Assembly: GCF_016117655.1 (NCBI RefSeq)
Contig: NZ_CP064936.1
Coordinates: 1,178,001 to 1,242,000, forward strand
Source: Treponema peruense
GTDB taxonomy: Bacteria > Spirochaetota > Spirochaetia > Treponematales > Treponemataceae
Direction of reading: 5' to 3'
DNA length: 64,000 nucleotides
Each line of letters opens with the position of its first letter. Position 1 is the first letter of the stretch. A program made the position numbers and the translations under genes. Positions 33,903 to 43,976 of this stretch are shown here, one piece after another. A model generated the notes under the pieces. That model saw only the letters and a list, made by a program, of their open reading frames with translations. It was not told the DNA's origin and searched no databases.

Positions 33903-34552
33903 TTTTGGAGAAGGGAAGCCGGCTTGTTATGGCCGGAGATTCTGTAACCGACTGCGGAAGAAACCGTGAACTGCCTCCTTGCTTCTGGAGTACCTGGGGC
34001 GACGGTTATGTTCATGTAGTTTATGCAAATCTTTTGGCCTTTGCACCACAAAGCAGCATCATGGTAATAAACCAGGGTGTGAGCGGCAATACATCCGAAG
34101 ACCTCAACAACAGATGGGACTCAGATATAATGTCGCTCAAGCCAGACTATGTTTCTATTATGATAGGAATTAACGATGTCTGGCGCTGGTTTGACAGTGC
34201 ACTGCGTCAGGAAAAGCTTGTTGACAAAGACATGTTCCGCGCCAACCTTCGCTCAATTATGGACAAAACAGTTTCGCACGTTAAGAAAGTGTTTCTTATG
34301 ACACCTGTTCTTTTTGAACTTAACGAAACCGAACCCATGTTCATAAAAAAACGTGAATTCGATGCTGTAATAAAAGAAGTCGCACAGGAGTACAATCAGC
34401 TCTTCATTGACTGCCAGACTCCTGTTGACCGCGTACTCAAATACCAGCATCCTTATATGTTCACAATGGACCGCGTTCATCCAAATCTTCCGGGGCACAC
34501 GCTTATAGCCGAGTCCTTTTTGAACGCAATAGAATTAGACCGGAGTAAATAA
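33899..34552 (+). CDS. SGNH/GDSL-family esterase
   Basis: 217 residues. The SGNH blocks are clear: VMAGDSVTDCGR (nucleophile Ser), NQGVSGNTSEDL (Gly), MIGINDVWRWF (Asn) and DRVHPNLPGHTL (Asp-His). No signal peptide. The ATG at 33899 overlaps the GH31 stop by four bases, so translation is coupled. In this setting it probably deacetylates O-acetylated hemicellulose oligosaccharides in the cytoplasm. An in-frame ATG 12 bases earlier is possible. Confidence 0.85.
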   Translation: MILEKGSRLVMAGDSVTDCGRNRELPPCFWSTWGDGYVHVVYANLLAFAPQSSIMVINQGVSGNTSEDLNNRWDSDIMSLKPDYVSIMIGINDVWRWFDSALRQEKLVDKDMFRANLRSIMDKTVSHVKKVFLMTPVLFELNETEPMFIKKREFDAVIKEVAQEYNQLFIDCQTPVDRVLKYQHPYMFTMDRVHPNLPGHTLIAESFLNAIELDRSK

Positions 34553-34553
34553 A

Positions 34554-36731
34554 TTGACGGATTTCGAGATAGACAAAATTGTTGCCGGACTTTCGCTCGA
34601 AGAAAAATGCGCAATGATTCACGGTGCAGGGCTTTTCAGAACTGCAGGCGTAAATCGCGACTGTTCTTGCGGAACCAGTTTCTTTAAGGAAGGAATACCT
34701 TCTCTTGTTATGTCAGACGGACCTATGGGAGTCCGCAACGAATTCTGTGACGACAGTTGGGACACACCCGGAACAAATGATGACTTTGTAAGTTATCTTC
34801 CGAGTGAAACAGCAATTGCCGCAACATGGAATGAAGAGCGTGCCTTTGAATGCGGCAATGTACTTGGAAGTGAGGCACGGGGCCGCGGCAAAGACATGAT
34901 TCTTGCTCCCGGGGTCAACATAATGCGCACTCCTTTGTGCGGAAGAAATTTTGAATATCTTTCAGAAGATCCGTTTCTTACAGGCCGCCTCGCTGTAAGC
35001 ATAATCAAAGGTATACAAAAAAATGACGTTTCGGCCTGTGTAAAGCATTTTGCCCTGAATAACCAGGAAACCCAGCGGTCGGATATTAATTCTGTCGCAG
35101 ACATACGATCCCTTAACGAGATTTATTTTCCTGCATTCAGGGCAGCCGTGCGTGAAGGAAAAGCATGTGCGCTAATGTGTGCGTACAACCGCTGGCAGGG
35201 CGTACACTGTTCAGAAAACAAAACTCTTTTGGAAAAAATTCTTCGTGACGAATGGAATTTTGACGGTGTTGTGGTTTCTGACTGGGGCGCCGTTCATTCA
35301 ACAAAAGCTGCTGCAGAAAACGGAACCGACATAGAAATGGACATCTTCCCAAACTTTGACGATTACCATTTTGCAGCCCCTCTTGTAAAAGCAGTCCGCG
35401 AAGGAAGTGTAAGTGAAAGCGTAGTTGATGCAAAAGTAAAAAGAATTCTGCGTCTTATGCAAAAGCTTAATATTCAGGGCAAAGACCGCAATAAGGGCGC
35501 ATACAATACAGAAGAACACCGGCGCGTATGTTTGAATACAGCGCGAGAATCTGTTGTCCTTTTGAAAAATGAAGGCAATGTTCTTCCAATCGATGAGAAA
35601 AAAACAAAAACAGTAACTGTCATAGGTTACAACGCAGATGCAATGCAGTCTCCCTACGGCGGAAGCGCTGCCATAAAAGCACTTTATGAAATAACACCTC
35701 TTGCCGGAATAAAAATGTATCTTGGCGGAAACACACGCGTGCGGTACTGCCAGGGTTACGGCTATCCAAAAAAAGACTGCGAGGATATCGAAAAGTTCCG
35801 CGCACAACTTCATGACGAAGCGGTAAAGGCAGCGCGTGAAAGTGACTGCGTAATTTTTGTAGGCGGAACAATGCACTATCATCCCGAATTCCGTCTTGGC
35901 AACAATGCGCTTTCAAACCTGCGCGGAAAAGATCCTTGCAGAATAGACAGCGAAGGGTTTGACAGGGACGATATAAAACTTCCTCTGGAACAGGATGCGC
36001 TTATAAACGATATACTTGACGCAAATGCAAATACCGTAATTGTAATTTCTTCGGGCAATGCAGTGGATATGAGCGCATGGAGTGACCGTGCAAAAGCTAT
36101 TGTCCAGACCTGGTACAATGGAATGGAAGGTGGCCGTGCACTTGCAGAAGTTCTGTTTGGAAAAATAAATCCTTCGGGAAAACTTCCGTTTACTGTTCCA
36201 AAAAAACTCGAAGACTGTCCTGCACACGCACTGGGTGAATTCCCCGGAGACGGAACAGACGTGCGTTATAACGAAGGCGTGTTTGTAGGTTACAGATATT
36301 TTTCTACTTTCAAAAAAGAAGCGGCTTTTTGTTTTGGCCACGGACTTTCCTATACAAAATTTGAATATTCTGGCATGAAAGTCAAAGCTGGGAACAACAA
36401 TGTTCAAGTTAAGTTTAATGTAAAAAACTGCGGCAATGTTGCAGGTGCAGAAGTTGCGCAGGTTTACGTCGGCGGCGTTTGTGAAAAACCCAACGGCAGG
36501 ATAGAAAATCCCTCTCTTGAACTCAGGGGCTTTTGCAAAAAATATCTTCTTCCCGGCGAAAGCGCGGAATGCAACGTAACTCTTGATACAAGTGCCTTTG
36601 AATATTATTCCGAAGAAAAACAGGACTGGGTTTTGCCTGATGCAAACAGAAAAATTTTTGCAGGTTCTTCTGTAGAAGATACAAGACTTGAGGGGGAAGT
36701 AAGTGTCGCAGAAATGCAGTCTGGTATTTGA
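34554..36731 (+). CDS. Beta-glucosidase/beta-xylosidase, GH3
   Basis: 725 residues starting at TTG 34554, two bases after the esterase stop, with GGAG upstream. N-terminal GH3 barrel: [47 protein letters not shown] and the nucleophile motif [12 protein letters not shown]. The C-terminal alpha/beta domain ([14 protein letters not shown]) and fibronectin-like FnIII domain ([11 protein letters not shown]) are complete. No signal peptide; cytoplasmic hydrolysis of gluco- or xylo-oligosaccharides is expected. Its last 29 bases overlap the GH95 gene. Confidence 0.9.
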   Translation: MTDFEIDKIVAGLSLEEKCAMIHGAGLFRTAGVNRDCSCGTSFFKEGIPSLVMSDGPMGVRNEFCDDSWDTPGTNDDFVSYLPSETAIAATWNEERAFECGNVLGSEARGRGKDMILAPGVNIMRTPLCGRNFEYLSEDPFLTGRLAVSIIKGIQKNDVSACVKHFALNNQETQRSDINSVADIRSLNEIYFPAFRAAVREGKACALMCAYNRWQGVHCSENKTLLEKILRDEWNFDGVVVSDWGAVHSTKAAAENGTDIEMDIFPNFDDYHFAAPLVKAVREGSVSESVVDAKVKRILRLMQKLNIQGKDRNKGAYNTEEHRRVCLNTARESVVLLKNEGNVLPIDEKKTKTVTVIGYNADAMQSPYGGSAAIKALYEITPLAGIKMYLGGNTRVRYCQGYGYPKKDCEDIEKFRAQLHDEAVKAARESDCVIFVGGTMHYHPEFRLGNNALSNLRGKDPCRIDSEGFDRDDIKLPLEQDALINDILDANANTVIVISSGNAVDMSAWSDRAKAIVQTWYNGMEGGRALAEVLFGKINPSGKLPFTVPKKLEDCPAHALGEFPGDGTDVRYNEGVFVGYRYFSTFKKEAAFCFGHGLSYTKFEYSGMKVKAGNNNVQVKFNVKNCGNVAGAEVAQVYVGGVCEKPNGRIENPSLELRGFCKKYLLPGESAECNVTLDTSAFEYYSEEKQDWVLPDANRKIFAGSSVEDTRLEGEVSVAEMQSGI

Positions 36732-39021
36732 CAAAAGCGCACAGGAGTGGACACAGGCTCTTCCTTTGGGAAATGGACGGCTCGGATGCATGGTCTTCGG
36801 CGGAACAGAACACGAGAGAGTTCAGATCAATGAAGACACGCTCTGGTCAGGTGTTCCCAATGCTCCTGAGTCAGATGAAGGAAGGGCTGCCGTTCTTTCA
36901 CAGGTGAGAGAACTTCTTTCAGAAAAAAAATATACGCAGGCACAGCAGCTTGCAGACAAAGAAATGCTCGGCCCGTGGAGCGCTTTTTACGAACCGGCTG
37001 CAGATTTATTCCTTGACTTTGCAGACAGTTCCCCTGTTACAGAATACACGCGTGAACTGGACATGAACTTGGGCTGCGTAAATGTTTCTTACAAACAGAA
37101 CGGAATAATTTTCAAGCGCAAATATTTTGTTTCGCATCCTGACAATGTAGCCGTAATTTATCTTGAATCTTCGGCAGAAAATAAACTGTCGTTCACCCTT
37201 TCATTAAAAAGCCCGCTCAGGTACACAACCGATTCCTACAGCGGAATAAATGCACGCTCACTTATGCTTGAAGGCCGTGCACCTGTATGCGGACCAAATG
37301 AATTTGGTCCCGACGAAGATCCTGTAATTTATGACGAGCCGCGCGGAATGCGTTTTACATGCATGGCGAGTGTAAAAACTACAGGCGGTTCCGTAAAAGT
37401 AACTGACACAAATATTTGTGTAAGCGAATGTACATCAGCAGAAATTTATCTTACGGTCGCTACAAGTTTTAACGGTTTTGACAAAGAAGCCGGAACACAT
37501 GGAAAAGACGACAGATCCCTGTGCATTTTAATGACAGAAGCGGTCCTTCAAAAAAAATACAGTGACATTCTTTTGAACCACGTGCAGGACTTTTCAAGTC
37601 TTTTTTCACGGGTTGAATTCACACTTGACGCAGATACACCCACAGAAAAAACGGCCCCGCTTTATTTACAGTACGGTCGCTATCTTTTGATTTCCTGCTC
37701 GCGTCCTGGAACCCAGCCGGCAAATCTTCAGGGTATATGGAATCAGGACATAAGACCTGCCTGGAACTGCAATTATACAACAAACATAAATGTAGAAATG
37801 AATTACTGGGGTGCCGAAACACTCAATCTTTCTGAATGCCATGAACCTCTTTTTGACATGCTGCAGGAACTTGCCGTAACAGGTGCAGACACTGCAAAAA
37901 AAAGATACGGCTGCAGAGGATGGTGCGCCTGCCACAACAGCGATATCTGGAGAAAAACAACACCCGCCGGAGGAAGCAGCGAATGGGCTCTCTGGCCGAT
38001 CGGCGGTGCCTGGATGTGTACACATATCTGGGAACATTATACGTTTACCGGCGACAAAAATTTTCTTAAAAAAATGTTCCCCGTGTTAAAAGGCTGCGTT
38101 GAATTTATTCTGGACTATCTTGTAACAGAACCCGATGGAACTTTAACAACCAGCCCTTCAATTTCGCCCGAGAACAATTTTATTGATCCTTCCACAAACA
38201 AAAAGTGCTGTCTTTCACGCGGTTCCGCAATGGACATTTCTATCTTCAGAGAAGTTTTGGAACAATTTGCAAAATCAGCAGAAATACTTGGCTGCAAACA
38301 GGAACTTTCCCTTGAAGCGCTTGCTACTGCTGCAAAACTTCCAAAACTTAAAACCGGTAGTGACGGCCGGCTTTTGGAATGGGAAGAAGAATTCGAAGAA
38401 GCAGAACCGGGGCACAGACACGTTTCGCATCTCTGGTCGCTTTACCCCGGCCACAACATTGCGCGCGACTCATCTCTTGCACACTCATGCGAAAAGTCAC
38501 TGGACTACAGGCTTTCACACGGCGGCGGTCACACTGGCTGGAGCTGTTCATGGACAACTGCCCTTTACGCAAGACTGGGGCAGGCACAAAAAGCTCACCG
38601 GTATCTGACTGTACTGTTCCAGAAGTTAACGTACAAAAATCTCTTTAACGTCTGCCCTCCGTTCCAGATAGACGGGAACTTTGGCGCAAGTGCAGCCATT
38701 GCAGAAATGCTTTTGCAGAGTGACGGCAATAACATTCAGCTTCTGCCGGCCCTTCCCGAAGAATGGAGTGCAGGAAGTGTAAAAGGGTTAAAAGCCCGCG
38801 GCGGTTTTACAGTAGACATTGTCTGGAAAAATTCTGCTGTTGTTTGTGCAAAAATAAAATCTGTTTTTGAAGCAAATACATTTACGGTAATTTCACCCGG
38901 TATCCTCGTCTGTGATCTGGCAGGAAAAGAGCTTGAGTCCAAAAAAACAGATGACGGCCGCTTTGCACTGAGTGTAGAAAACTGCCAGCAAATAGAATAT
39001 ACTTTTACAAAGAAGGAATAA
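36703..39021 (+). CDS. Alpha-L-fucosidase, GH95
   Basis: 772 residues, normal GH95 length. Start GTG at 36703 with AGGGGG upstream, 29 bases inside the GH3 gene. Characteristic GH95 sequence: [74 protein letters not shown] and [16 protein letters not shown]95 enzymes invert alpha-1,2-L-fucosyl or related L-galactosyl links, which cap side chains of dicot xyloglucan. No signal peptide. Confidence 0.9.
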   Translation: MSQKCSLVFDKSAQEWTQALPLGNGRLGCMVFGGTEHERVQINEDTLWSGVPNAPESDEGRAAVLSQVRELLSEKKYTQAQQLADKEMLGPWSAFYEPAADLFLDFADSSPVTEYTRELDMNLGCVNVSYKQNGIIFKRKYFVSHPDNVAVIYLESSAENKLSFTLSLKSPLRYTTDSYSGINARSLMLEGRAPVCGPNEFGPDEDPVIYDEPRGMRFTCMASVKTTGGSVKVTDTNICVSECTSAEIYLTVATSFNGFDKEAGTHGKDDRSLCILMTEAVLQKKYSDILLNHVQDFSSLFSRVEFTLDADTPTEKTAPLYLQYGRYLLISCSRPGTQPANLQGIWNQDIRPAWNCNYTTNINVEMNYWGAETLNLSECHEPLFDMLQELAVTGADTAKKRYGCRGWCACHNSDIWRKTTPAGGSSEWALWPIGGAWMCTHIWEHYTFTGDKNFLKKMFPVLKGCVEFILDYLVTEPDGTLTTSPSISPENNFIDPSTNKKCCLSRGSAMDISIFREVLEQFAKSAEILGCKQELSLEALATAAKLPKLKTGSDGRLLEWEEEFEEAEPGHRHVSHLWSLYPGHNIARDSSLAHSCEKSLDYRLSHGGGHTGWSCSWTTALYARLGQAQKAHRYLTVLFQKLTYKNLFNVCPPFQIDGNFGASAAIAEMLLQSDGNNIQLLPALPEEWSAGSVKGLKARGGFTVDIVWKNSAVVCAKIKSVFEANTFTVISPGILVCDLAGKELESKKTDDGRFALSVENCQQIEYTFTKKE

Positions 39022-39023
39022 AT

Positions 39024-39857
39024 ATGACACACGAAAAAATAATGCTTCCCGTTCAGTATCATGACAAGGGAATCAAAAACAACGGTTACACTCCGTTTAT
39101 GACAACTTACATTCTTGACAATTACGACGAGTATTGTGCAGACCGCAAAAGACCCATGGTTGTAATCTGCCCGGGCGGAGGTTACGAAATGCTTTCAACA
39201 AGAGAAGCAGAAGCCGTTGCCATAAAAATGAATTCTTTCGGATACAACGCGTGTGTAGTCTGGTACAGTCTGGCCCCGATGTCGTTCCCTGCAGCGTTCC
39301 TGGACTTGTGCGAAGCAGTAAAATATGTGCGTTCACACAGTGAAGAATGGCATGTTGACACAAACAAAGTAATCGTTGCCGGATTTTCTGCCGGCGGTCA
39401 TCTTGCTGCATCGCTCGGCGTTTACTGGAACAGTCCGCTTGTTTCAAAGTATCTGCCTTATTCAGCTCAGGAAGTAAAGCCCGACGGACTTCTGCTCAGT
39501 TACCCGGTAATCACTACAGGCAAATACACGCACGAAGGTTCAATAAAAAACGTACTCGGTGACACAAAAGAATATTCAGAAGAAGACGTAAGGCTCGAAG
39601 ATCATGTCACGTCATCTGTACCGCCGGTATTTATGTGGCATACAGACGAAGACGGATGCGTTCCCCTCGAAAACAGCTTGTCATTTGCACTTGCATGCCG
39701 CAAAAACAAAGTTCCGCTTGAATATCATGTATTCCGCAGGGGAGGCCACGGACTTTCACTTGCTACGGCAGAAACTTCATGGCCCAACGGCGCCGGAATT
39801 CAGGACGCATGTTCTGTATGGCCCGCTCTTTTTGAAAACTGGATGAAAACTTTTTAA
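39024..39857 (+). CDS. Alpha/beta-hydrolase, probable acetyl (xylan) esterase
   Basis: 277 residues, two bases after GH95. BD-FAE/acetyl-esterase-type fold: MVVICPGGGYEML (oxyanion GGG loop), VIVAGFSAGGHLAAS (nucleophile Ser), PPVFMWHTDEDGCVP (Asp) and FRRGGHGLSLAT (His). The family includes acetyl-xylooligosaccharide esterases in hemicellulose loci. No signal peptide. It is the second esterase in the locus and probably complements the SGNH enzyme. Confidence 0.87.
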   Translation: MTHEKIMLPVQYHDKGIKNNGYTPFMTTYILDNYDEYCADRKRPMVVICPGGGYEMLSTREAEAVAIKMNSFGYNACVVWYSLAPMSFPAAFLDLCEAVKYVRSHSEEWHVDTNKVIVAGFSAGGHLAASLGVYWNSPLVSKYLPYSAQEVKPDGLLLSYPVITTGKYTHEGSIKNVLGDTKEYSEEDVRLEDHVTSSVPPVFMWHTDEDGCVPLENSLSFALACRKNKVPLEYHVFRRGGHGLSLATAETSWPNGAGIQDACSVWPALFENWMKTF

Positions 39858-39876
39858 CCTAAAGAAAAAAATAAAT

Positions 39877-40020
39877 TCATGTGAATGAAGCAATGGATTC
39901 TGCCCAGAAGAACATGGCGCGCTGTCCTGCCGCTGTTTTTATTTTTCCCCAGAAGGCAGTCTGAAAAAGGTTGTCTGTAGCTGGAAAAGTATTGGACTCT
40001 GCAAGTTTAAGTGTAACCAT
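39877..40020 (-). pseudogene. FemAB-like N-terminal fragment
   Basis: A 47-residue frame on the minus strand, ATG 40020 to TGA 39877. It contains NLFQTAFWGKIKTAAGQRAM, which resembles the start of FemA/B-type peptidyltransferases found in treponemes (N-L-Q-x-x-F-W-x-x-K-x-x-x-G). It then stops. There is no ribosome site. The remaining intergenic sequence (39858-40146) holds nothing else recognised. Confidence 0.35.
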
Positions 40021-40146
40021 GCGTTTACCATACTAACCAAAAGTAAAAGCCGCAATACTGTACAGGTGTTTGCCGTGCTAGTGATATAAAATTACTTTTT
40101 CCATGATTTTATGCGCATTTTAACCGAAATATGATTTAAATAAAAT

Positions 40147-40175
40147 TTGATAATGCTGTTGTTATGTGGTAAAAT
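40147..40175 (+). promoter_or_regulatory. Sigma-70 promoter, near-leaderless
   Basis: TTGATA (40147-40152), 17 bases ending TGG, TAAAAT (40170-40175), ten bases, ATG at 40186. No Shine-Dalgarno in the short leader. Confidence 0.65.
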
Positions 40176-40185
40176 ATAACAGAAA

Positions 40186-41322
40186 ATGCAAAGGTATATT
40201 GTTTCGTTCAGCGAAAATGCAGATGAAAAAAAAGCACTGGAAGAAAATTGCACAAAAATCTGTGGTTGCAATAATTGTGCACAGCCTATTCTCATTATTT
40301 TTTCTTCAGATACAGAGGGCTTTGAATTCTATTCCCGTTCGCTCAAGTCCCGCTTTCCTTCTTCTACAGTAATCGGCTGCACTACTTATTCTGTTTTTTC
40401 TTCCTGCGGAACAGCCAGCCGTGGTCTTTCGTGTCTTTCTGTCTTTGACGGAATAGAATGTTCTTCGGGAGTTCTTCTTGAAATTACCAGAAATCCAATG
40501 AAATACCGCTCATGTGTTACACAGGCGCTGTCATCCCTTTCTTCGTACGAAAACAACAGTTATGAAAACACCTGCTGCCTTGAATTTACAACCGCTTTGA
40601 GCCGCGCAGAAGAGCTTGTCCAGGACACGTTAAGCGACGCACTTTCCCGCACCAGAATACGCACATTCGGCAGCTCCGGCGGCTGTATGCCTTCAGAAAA
40701 GAAAACGTATGTTTCGCTCAACGGAACAGTTTATGATGAAGCGTGCGTATTCGTCCTTGTACACAACACCCGCGGAAAAATCTTTCTTTACCGCGAAAAT
40801 ATTTATTCACCGACTGCAAACAAGTTTACCGCCACTTCGGTTGACTGCGAAGAACGCACCGTTTACGAATATAACGGCCGTGTGGCAGCAGATGTACTTT
40901 CGCGTGCCCTGACTGTTCCGCGGGACCGCCTTTCAGAAGCTCTTTTTACACACCCGATGGGCCGCGAAATAGACGGAGATATTTATATAACAGACTTTGA
41001 CAGGGTAAACGAAGACGGTTCAATTTCGTATTTTTCAAGAATCTACGGCTATACAAAAATGATTCTGCTTGAACCAGACAATGCCCAGAGAGTATGGCGC
41101 GAAACAAAATCTGCGGTTGTAAATGCCGTTCCGAACCCGTCTTTTTCAATTGCCGTTAACTGTGAATCCCGCACCATATTTTTTGAACGCTCGGGAATAT
41201 TCGGTGACTTTGTACGGAATCTTGGTACATATTCCGGCGGCTTTGTGGGATTTTCAGGCTACGGAGAACAGCTGGATTTTATGCATCTGAATCAGTCTCT
41301 GGTTCTTGCGGTGTTTGAATAG
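40186..41322 (+). CDS. FIST-domain signalling protein
   Basis: 378 residues. The N-terminal FIST domain is recognisable from PILIIFSSDTEGFEFYSRSL, VIGCTTYSVFSSCG and TFGSSGGCMPSEKKTYVSLN; the FIST_C half follows, with SFSIAVNCESRTIFFERSG and TYSGGFVGFSGYGEQ near the end. FIST domains are cytoplasmic ligand-sensing modules usually coupled to kinases, cyclases or hydrogenase-like proteins. There is a Cys cluster near residues 25-31 (CTKICGCNNC), possibly a metal site. It lies 12 bases upstream of the hydrogenase-like/EAL gene and is surely co-transcribed with it. Confidence 0.85.
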   Translation: MQRYIVSFSENADEKKALEENCTKICGCNNCAQPILIIFSSDTEGFEFYSRSLKSRFPSSTVIGCTTYSVFSSCGTASRGLSCLSVFDGIECSSGVLLEITRNPMKYRSCVTQALSSLSSYENNSYENTCCLEFTTALSRAEELVQDTLSDALSRTRIRTFGSSGGCMPSEKKTYVSLNGTVYDEACVFVLVHNTRGKIFLYRENIYSPTANKFTATSVDCEERTVYEYNGRVAADVLSRALTVPRDRLSEALFTHPMGREIDGDIYITDFDRVNEDGSISYFSRIYGYTKMILLEPDNAQRVWRETKSAVVNAVPNPSFSIAVNCESRTIFFERSGIFGDFVRNLGTYSGGFVGFSGYGEQLDFMHLNQSLVLAVFE

Positions 41323-41334
41323 TTTGGGGGAGTT

Positions 41335-43896
41335 ATGCGCAGTTATAATACCGGGATCGTTTATTCAGATGAAAAGTGCATCGGATGCAATAAGTGCATT
41401 GCCGCCTGCAGCGTGCTTGGAGCTAACTGTGCCATAATACAGAACGGCCAGAACAGAGTAGTGGTAGACTCAAGAAAATGCGTTATCTGCGGAAGTTGTG
41501 TATCTGTATGTCCGCAGAAAGCAAGAACTTACCGCGATGACAGTGAATCATTTTTTACAGGCGCTGCGCAGTCACAGAACATAAGCGTAATTATTGACCA
41601 GTCATTTTTTGTCCTTTACAAAGACCGCGCCCGTTCGGTACTGGGATGGTTGCGTTCACTCGGTGTAAAAAACATTTACAGTTCCTCACTTGGAGCCGAA
41701 ATTTCTGTCTGGGCAAACGTTCGCTATTTGCTTGCACATCACGAAGAAGATGAAGCTCCGTTTCTTGTAAACTGCTGCCCGGCCTTTACGCTGCGTGTAG
41801 AGCGGGAAGAAATCGATTTTTTAAAGAAACTCATTCCTGTACATTCGCCGGCTTTCTGTACTGCAATTTATGCAAAAAAATATCTGGGCGACACATCCAG
41901 AATGGTTTTTATAAGCCCGTGCGTGGCCGTAAAAGACCTTATTTCAAGACACAAAGGCACAATAGATGCAAGCGTTTCTTTTGACAGCATCATTACGCGC
42001 TTTAACGAAGCCAAATACAGTGGAACAGAATCTGACCCCGACCAGACCGGCCGCACTTTTGGAAACATAATTTCTGCCGAAGACGGAATGGCCCGCTGCC
42101 TGGCACTCTTTTTCCCCGAAAAATACATCATAGCACACTACAACAATTTGTCACCGCATACTTTCAGTGTACTGCGCAATGAAACACAAAACTGCAGCCT
42201 CAGCGAAAGACCTCTTGCTTCAACAGTAGTTTCTTGCAGAAACGGCTGTCTTGACGGACCGGGAACAAAAAAATTCCGCTCTACGGTATCTTCCATCTGC
42301 ATTGAATATTTCAGAATGTTTACAGATTCGATGAAAGATCTGGACATAGAAGCCAGCCATAAAAGAAACCTCGAAATGCTCGAAAAACAGTTTGCAGGTC
42401 TTGACTGCGCAGACTTTACATGCAGTTTCCAGGATCATTACCAGCAGCCGTACAGAATACCCAAATCTACCTATGACGAAATTTTTACCGCAATGCACAA
42501 AAATACAGTAAAAAAGCGTTCGGTAAACTGCGGTTTCTGCGGTTACAGAAGCTGCATGGAAATGGCCTCTGCAATTGCCTACGGGTACAACCGCAAGGAA
42601 AACTGCATCCACTACATGAACGAAGAAATGGCCTTCCGCTATTTTATAGACCCGCAGACAGGCATTCCCAACAGGGCTGCTTTTGTACGCGACGCCGAAC
42701 TTCTTCTTAAATCCAATCCCGCAAAAAAATACGTAGTCTGTTCGGGAAATGTAAACAAATTCAAGATAATAGACGACCTTTACGGATTCGAAGCAGGCGA
42801 CAAGGTACTTCACATTGTTTCTGTTGTATTAAAATATACTGTCGGTAGCGAAGGTCTTTGTGCAAGTCTTGGCGGCGGAAACTTTGCACTCTTTTTTGAA
42901 TATACCCCCGAAAATATGGCGCGTCTTACCAAGCGTGAATTTATTGACTGTTCGGTGCTGGGCATTGCATTCCGTGTAACAATGCGGTTCGGTCTTTATG
43001 TAGCGCAGGACCGTTCAGAGTCAATAATGAACATGATGAACTATGCCACAATTTCCATGGACAAAAATTCTTCACCAATGGAAAACACGTTTACCATGTA
43101 CACGCAGGAATTCCACGACCAGATGAAGCTCGAAACAATGATTACTGCAGATATGCAGGGCGCAATGGAACGCCAGGAATTCAAACTTTTCTTTCAGCCG
43201 CAGTATAATCCCGCAGGAACACTTGTCGGTGCCGAAGTTCTGTGCCGCTGGATAAAGGACGACGGCTTTATACGCACACCCGATGTGTTTATTCCCATCT
43301 TCGAGAAAAACGGCTTTATAAAAAAACTGGACCGCTATGTCTGGGAAAAATCGTTCCAAGCAATCCAAAGATGGCATTCAGCAGGAATAAAAGTTGTGCC
43401 CATTTCGCTTAATATTTCGCGCATTACGTTAAAGGACGACGATATAATTTCGTTTATTTCAGACCTGCACAAAAACTACAGCTTGCCGCCGCATACCGTT
43501 CACTTTGAAATTACAGAAAGCGCGTACATGAACGACCAGAAACGCCTTATAGGCCGCGTAAACGGAATACGCAATCTTGGTTATGCAATAGCAATGGACG
43601 ACTTCGGAAGCGGCTATTCTTCGCTTAACACGCTTAAGGATGTTCCCATAGATATTCTTAAACTGGACATGGGCTTTTTGCGCGAGTCAGAAAATACCGA
43701 GCGCGGCGGAACAATTATCAATTCTGTAGTAAGAATGGCACAGGACCTTAAGCTTATGACTATTGCAGAAGGTGTAGAAACGCAGAACCAGGCAGACTTT
43801 CTGTGTAGCATAGGCTGTGATGTATTGCAGGGCTTCCTTTATTCAAGGCCGGTTTCGCAGGCTGAATTTGAACGGATAATCGGTTTTTCAAAATAA
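41335..43896 (+). CDS. Ferredoxin/[FeFe]-hydrogenase-like sensor fused to degenerate GGDEF and EAL
   Basis: 853 residues. Residues 15-59 hold two 4Fe-4S motifs (CIGCNKCIAAC; CVICGSCVSVC). Residues about 80-310 are the [FeFe]-hydrogenase large-subunit domain with H-cluster-type cysteines in NCCPAF (147-148), SPCVAVKD (196) and SCRNGC (301, 305). NCGFCGYRSCMEMASAI near 395 is a further Fe-S domain. The GGDEF domain follows with GGGNF in place of GGDEF, so cyclase activity is unlikely. The EAL domain keeps EVL, NIS, FEITES, DDFGSGYSS, KLD and EGVET, as expected of an active c-di-GMP phosphodiesterase. No membrane segment. Probably a cytoplasmic H2 or redox sensor. Confidence 0.85.
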   Translation: MRSYNTGIVYSDEKCIGCNKCIAACSVLGANCAIIQNGQNRVVVDSRKCVICGSCVSVCPQKARTYRDDSESFFTGAAQSQNISVIIDQSFFVLYKDRARSVLGWLRSLGVKNIYSSSLGAEISVWANVRYLLAHHEEDEAPFLVNCCPAFTLRVEREEIDFLKKLIPVHSPAFCTAIYAKKYLGDTSRMVFISPCVAVKDLISRHKGTIDASVSFDSIITRFNEAKYSGTESDPDQTGRTFGNIISAEDGMARCLALFFPEKYIIAHYNNLSPHTFSVLRNETQNCSLSERPLASTVVSCRNGCLDGPGTKKFRSTVSSICIEYFRMFTDSMKDLDIEASHKRNLEMLEKQFAGLDCADFTCSFQDHYQQPYRIPKSTYDEIFTAMHKNTVKKRSVNCGFCGYRSCMEMASAIAYGYNRKENCIHYMNEEMAFRYFIDPQTGIPNRAAFVRDAELLLKSNPAKKYVVCSGNVNKFKIIDDLYGFEAGDKVLHIVSVVLKYTVGSEGLCASLGGGNFALFFEYTPENMARLTKREFIDCSVLGIAFRVTMRFGLYVAQDRSESIMNMMNYATISMDKNSSPMENTFTMYTQEFHDQMKLETMITADMQGAMERQEFKLFFQPQYNPAGTLVGAEVLCRWIKDDGFIRTPDVFIPIFEKNGFIKKLDRYVWEKSFQAIQRWHSAGIKVVPISLNISRITLKDDDIISFISDLHKNYSLPPHTVHFEITESAYMNDQKRLIGRVNGIRNLGYAIAMDDFGSGYSSLNTLKDVPIDILKLDMGFLRESENTERGGTIINSVVRMAQDLKLMTIAEGVETQNQADFLCSIGCDVLQGFLYSRPVSQAEFERIIGFSK

Positions 43897-43914
43897 ATGT
43901 GTTTCAATAACAGA

Positions 43915-43943
43915 TTGCATTTACCCCAAAGTTGAATTATAAT
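43915..43943 (+). promoter_or_regulatory. Consensus sigma-70 promoter
   Basis: TTGCAT (43915-43920), 17 bases, TATAAT (43938-43943), with about 27 bases of leader and a GGAG ribosome site before the ATG at 43977. This is the conventional counterpart of the leaderless promoters. Confidence 0.8.
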
Positions 43944-43976
43944 ATTGGCATATATTTTTTTGATTTTGGAGTAGAT

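Noticed and set aside
35298-36791. Long minus-strand open frames opposite GH3
   Set aside because: Cys/Phe-rich antisense shadows of a well-supported GH3 gene, without ribosome sites or family resemblance.
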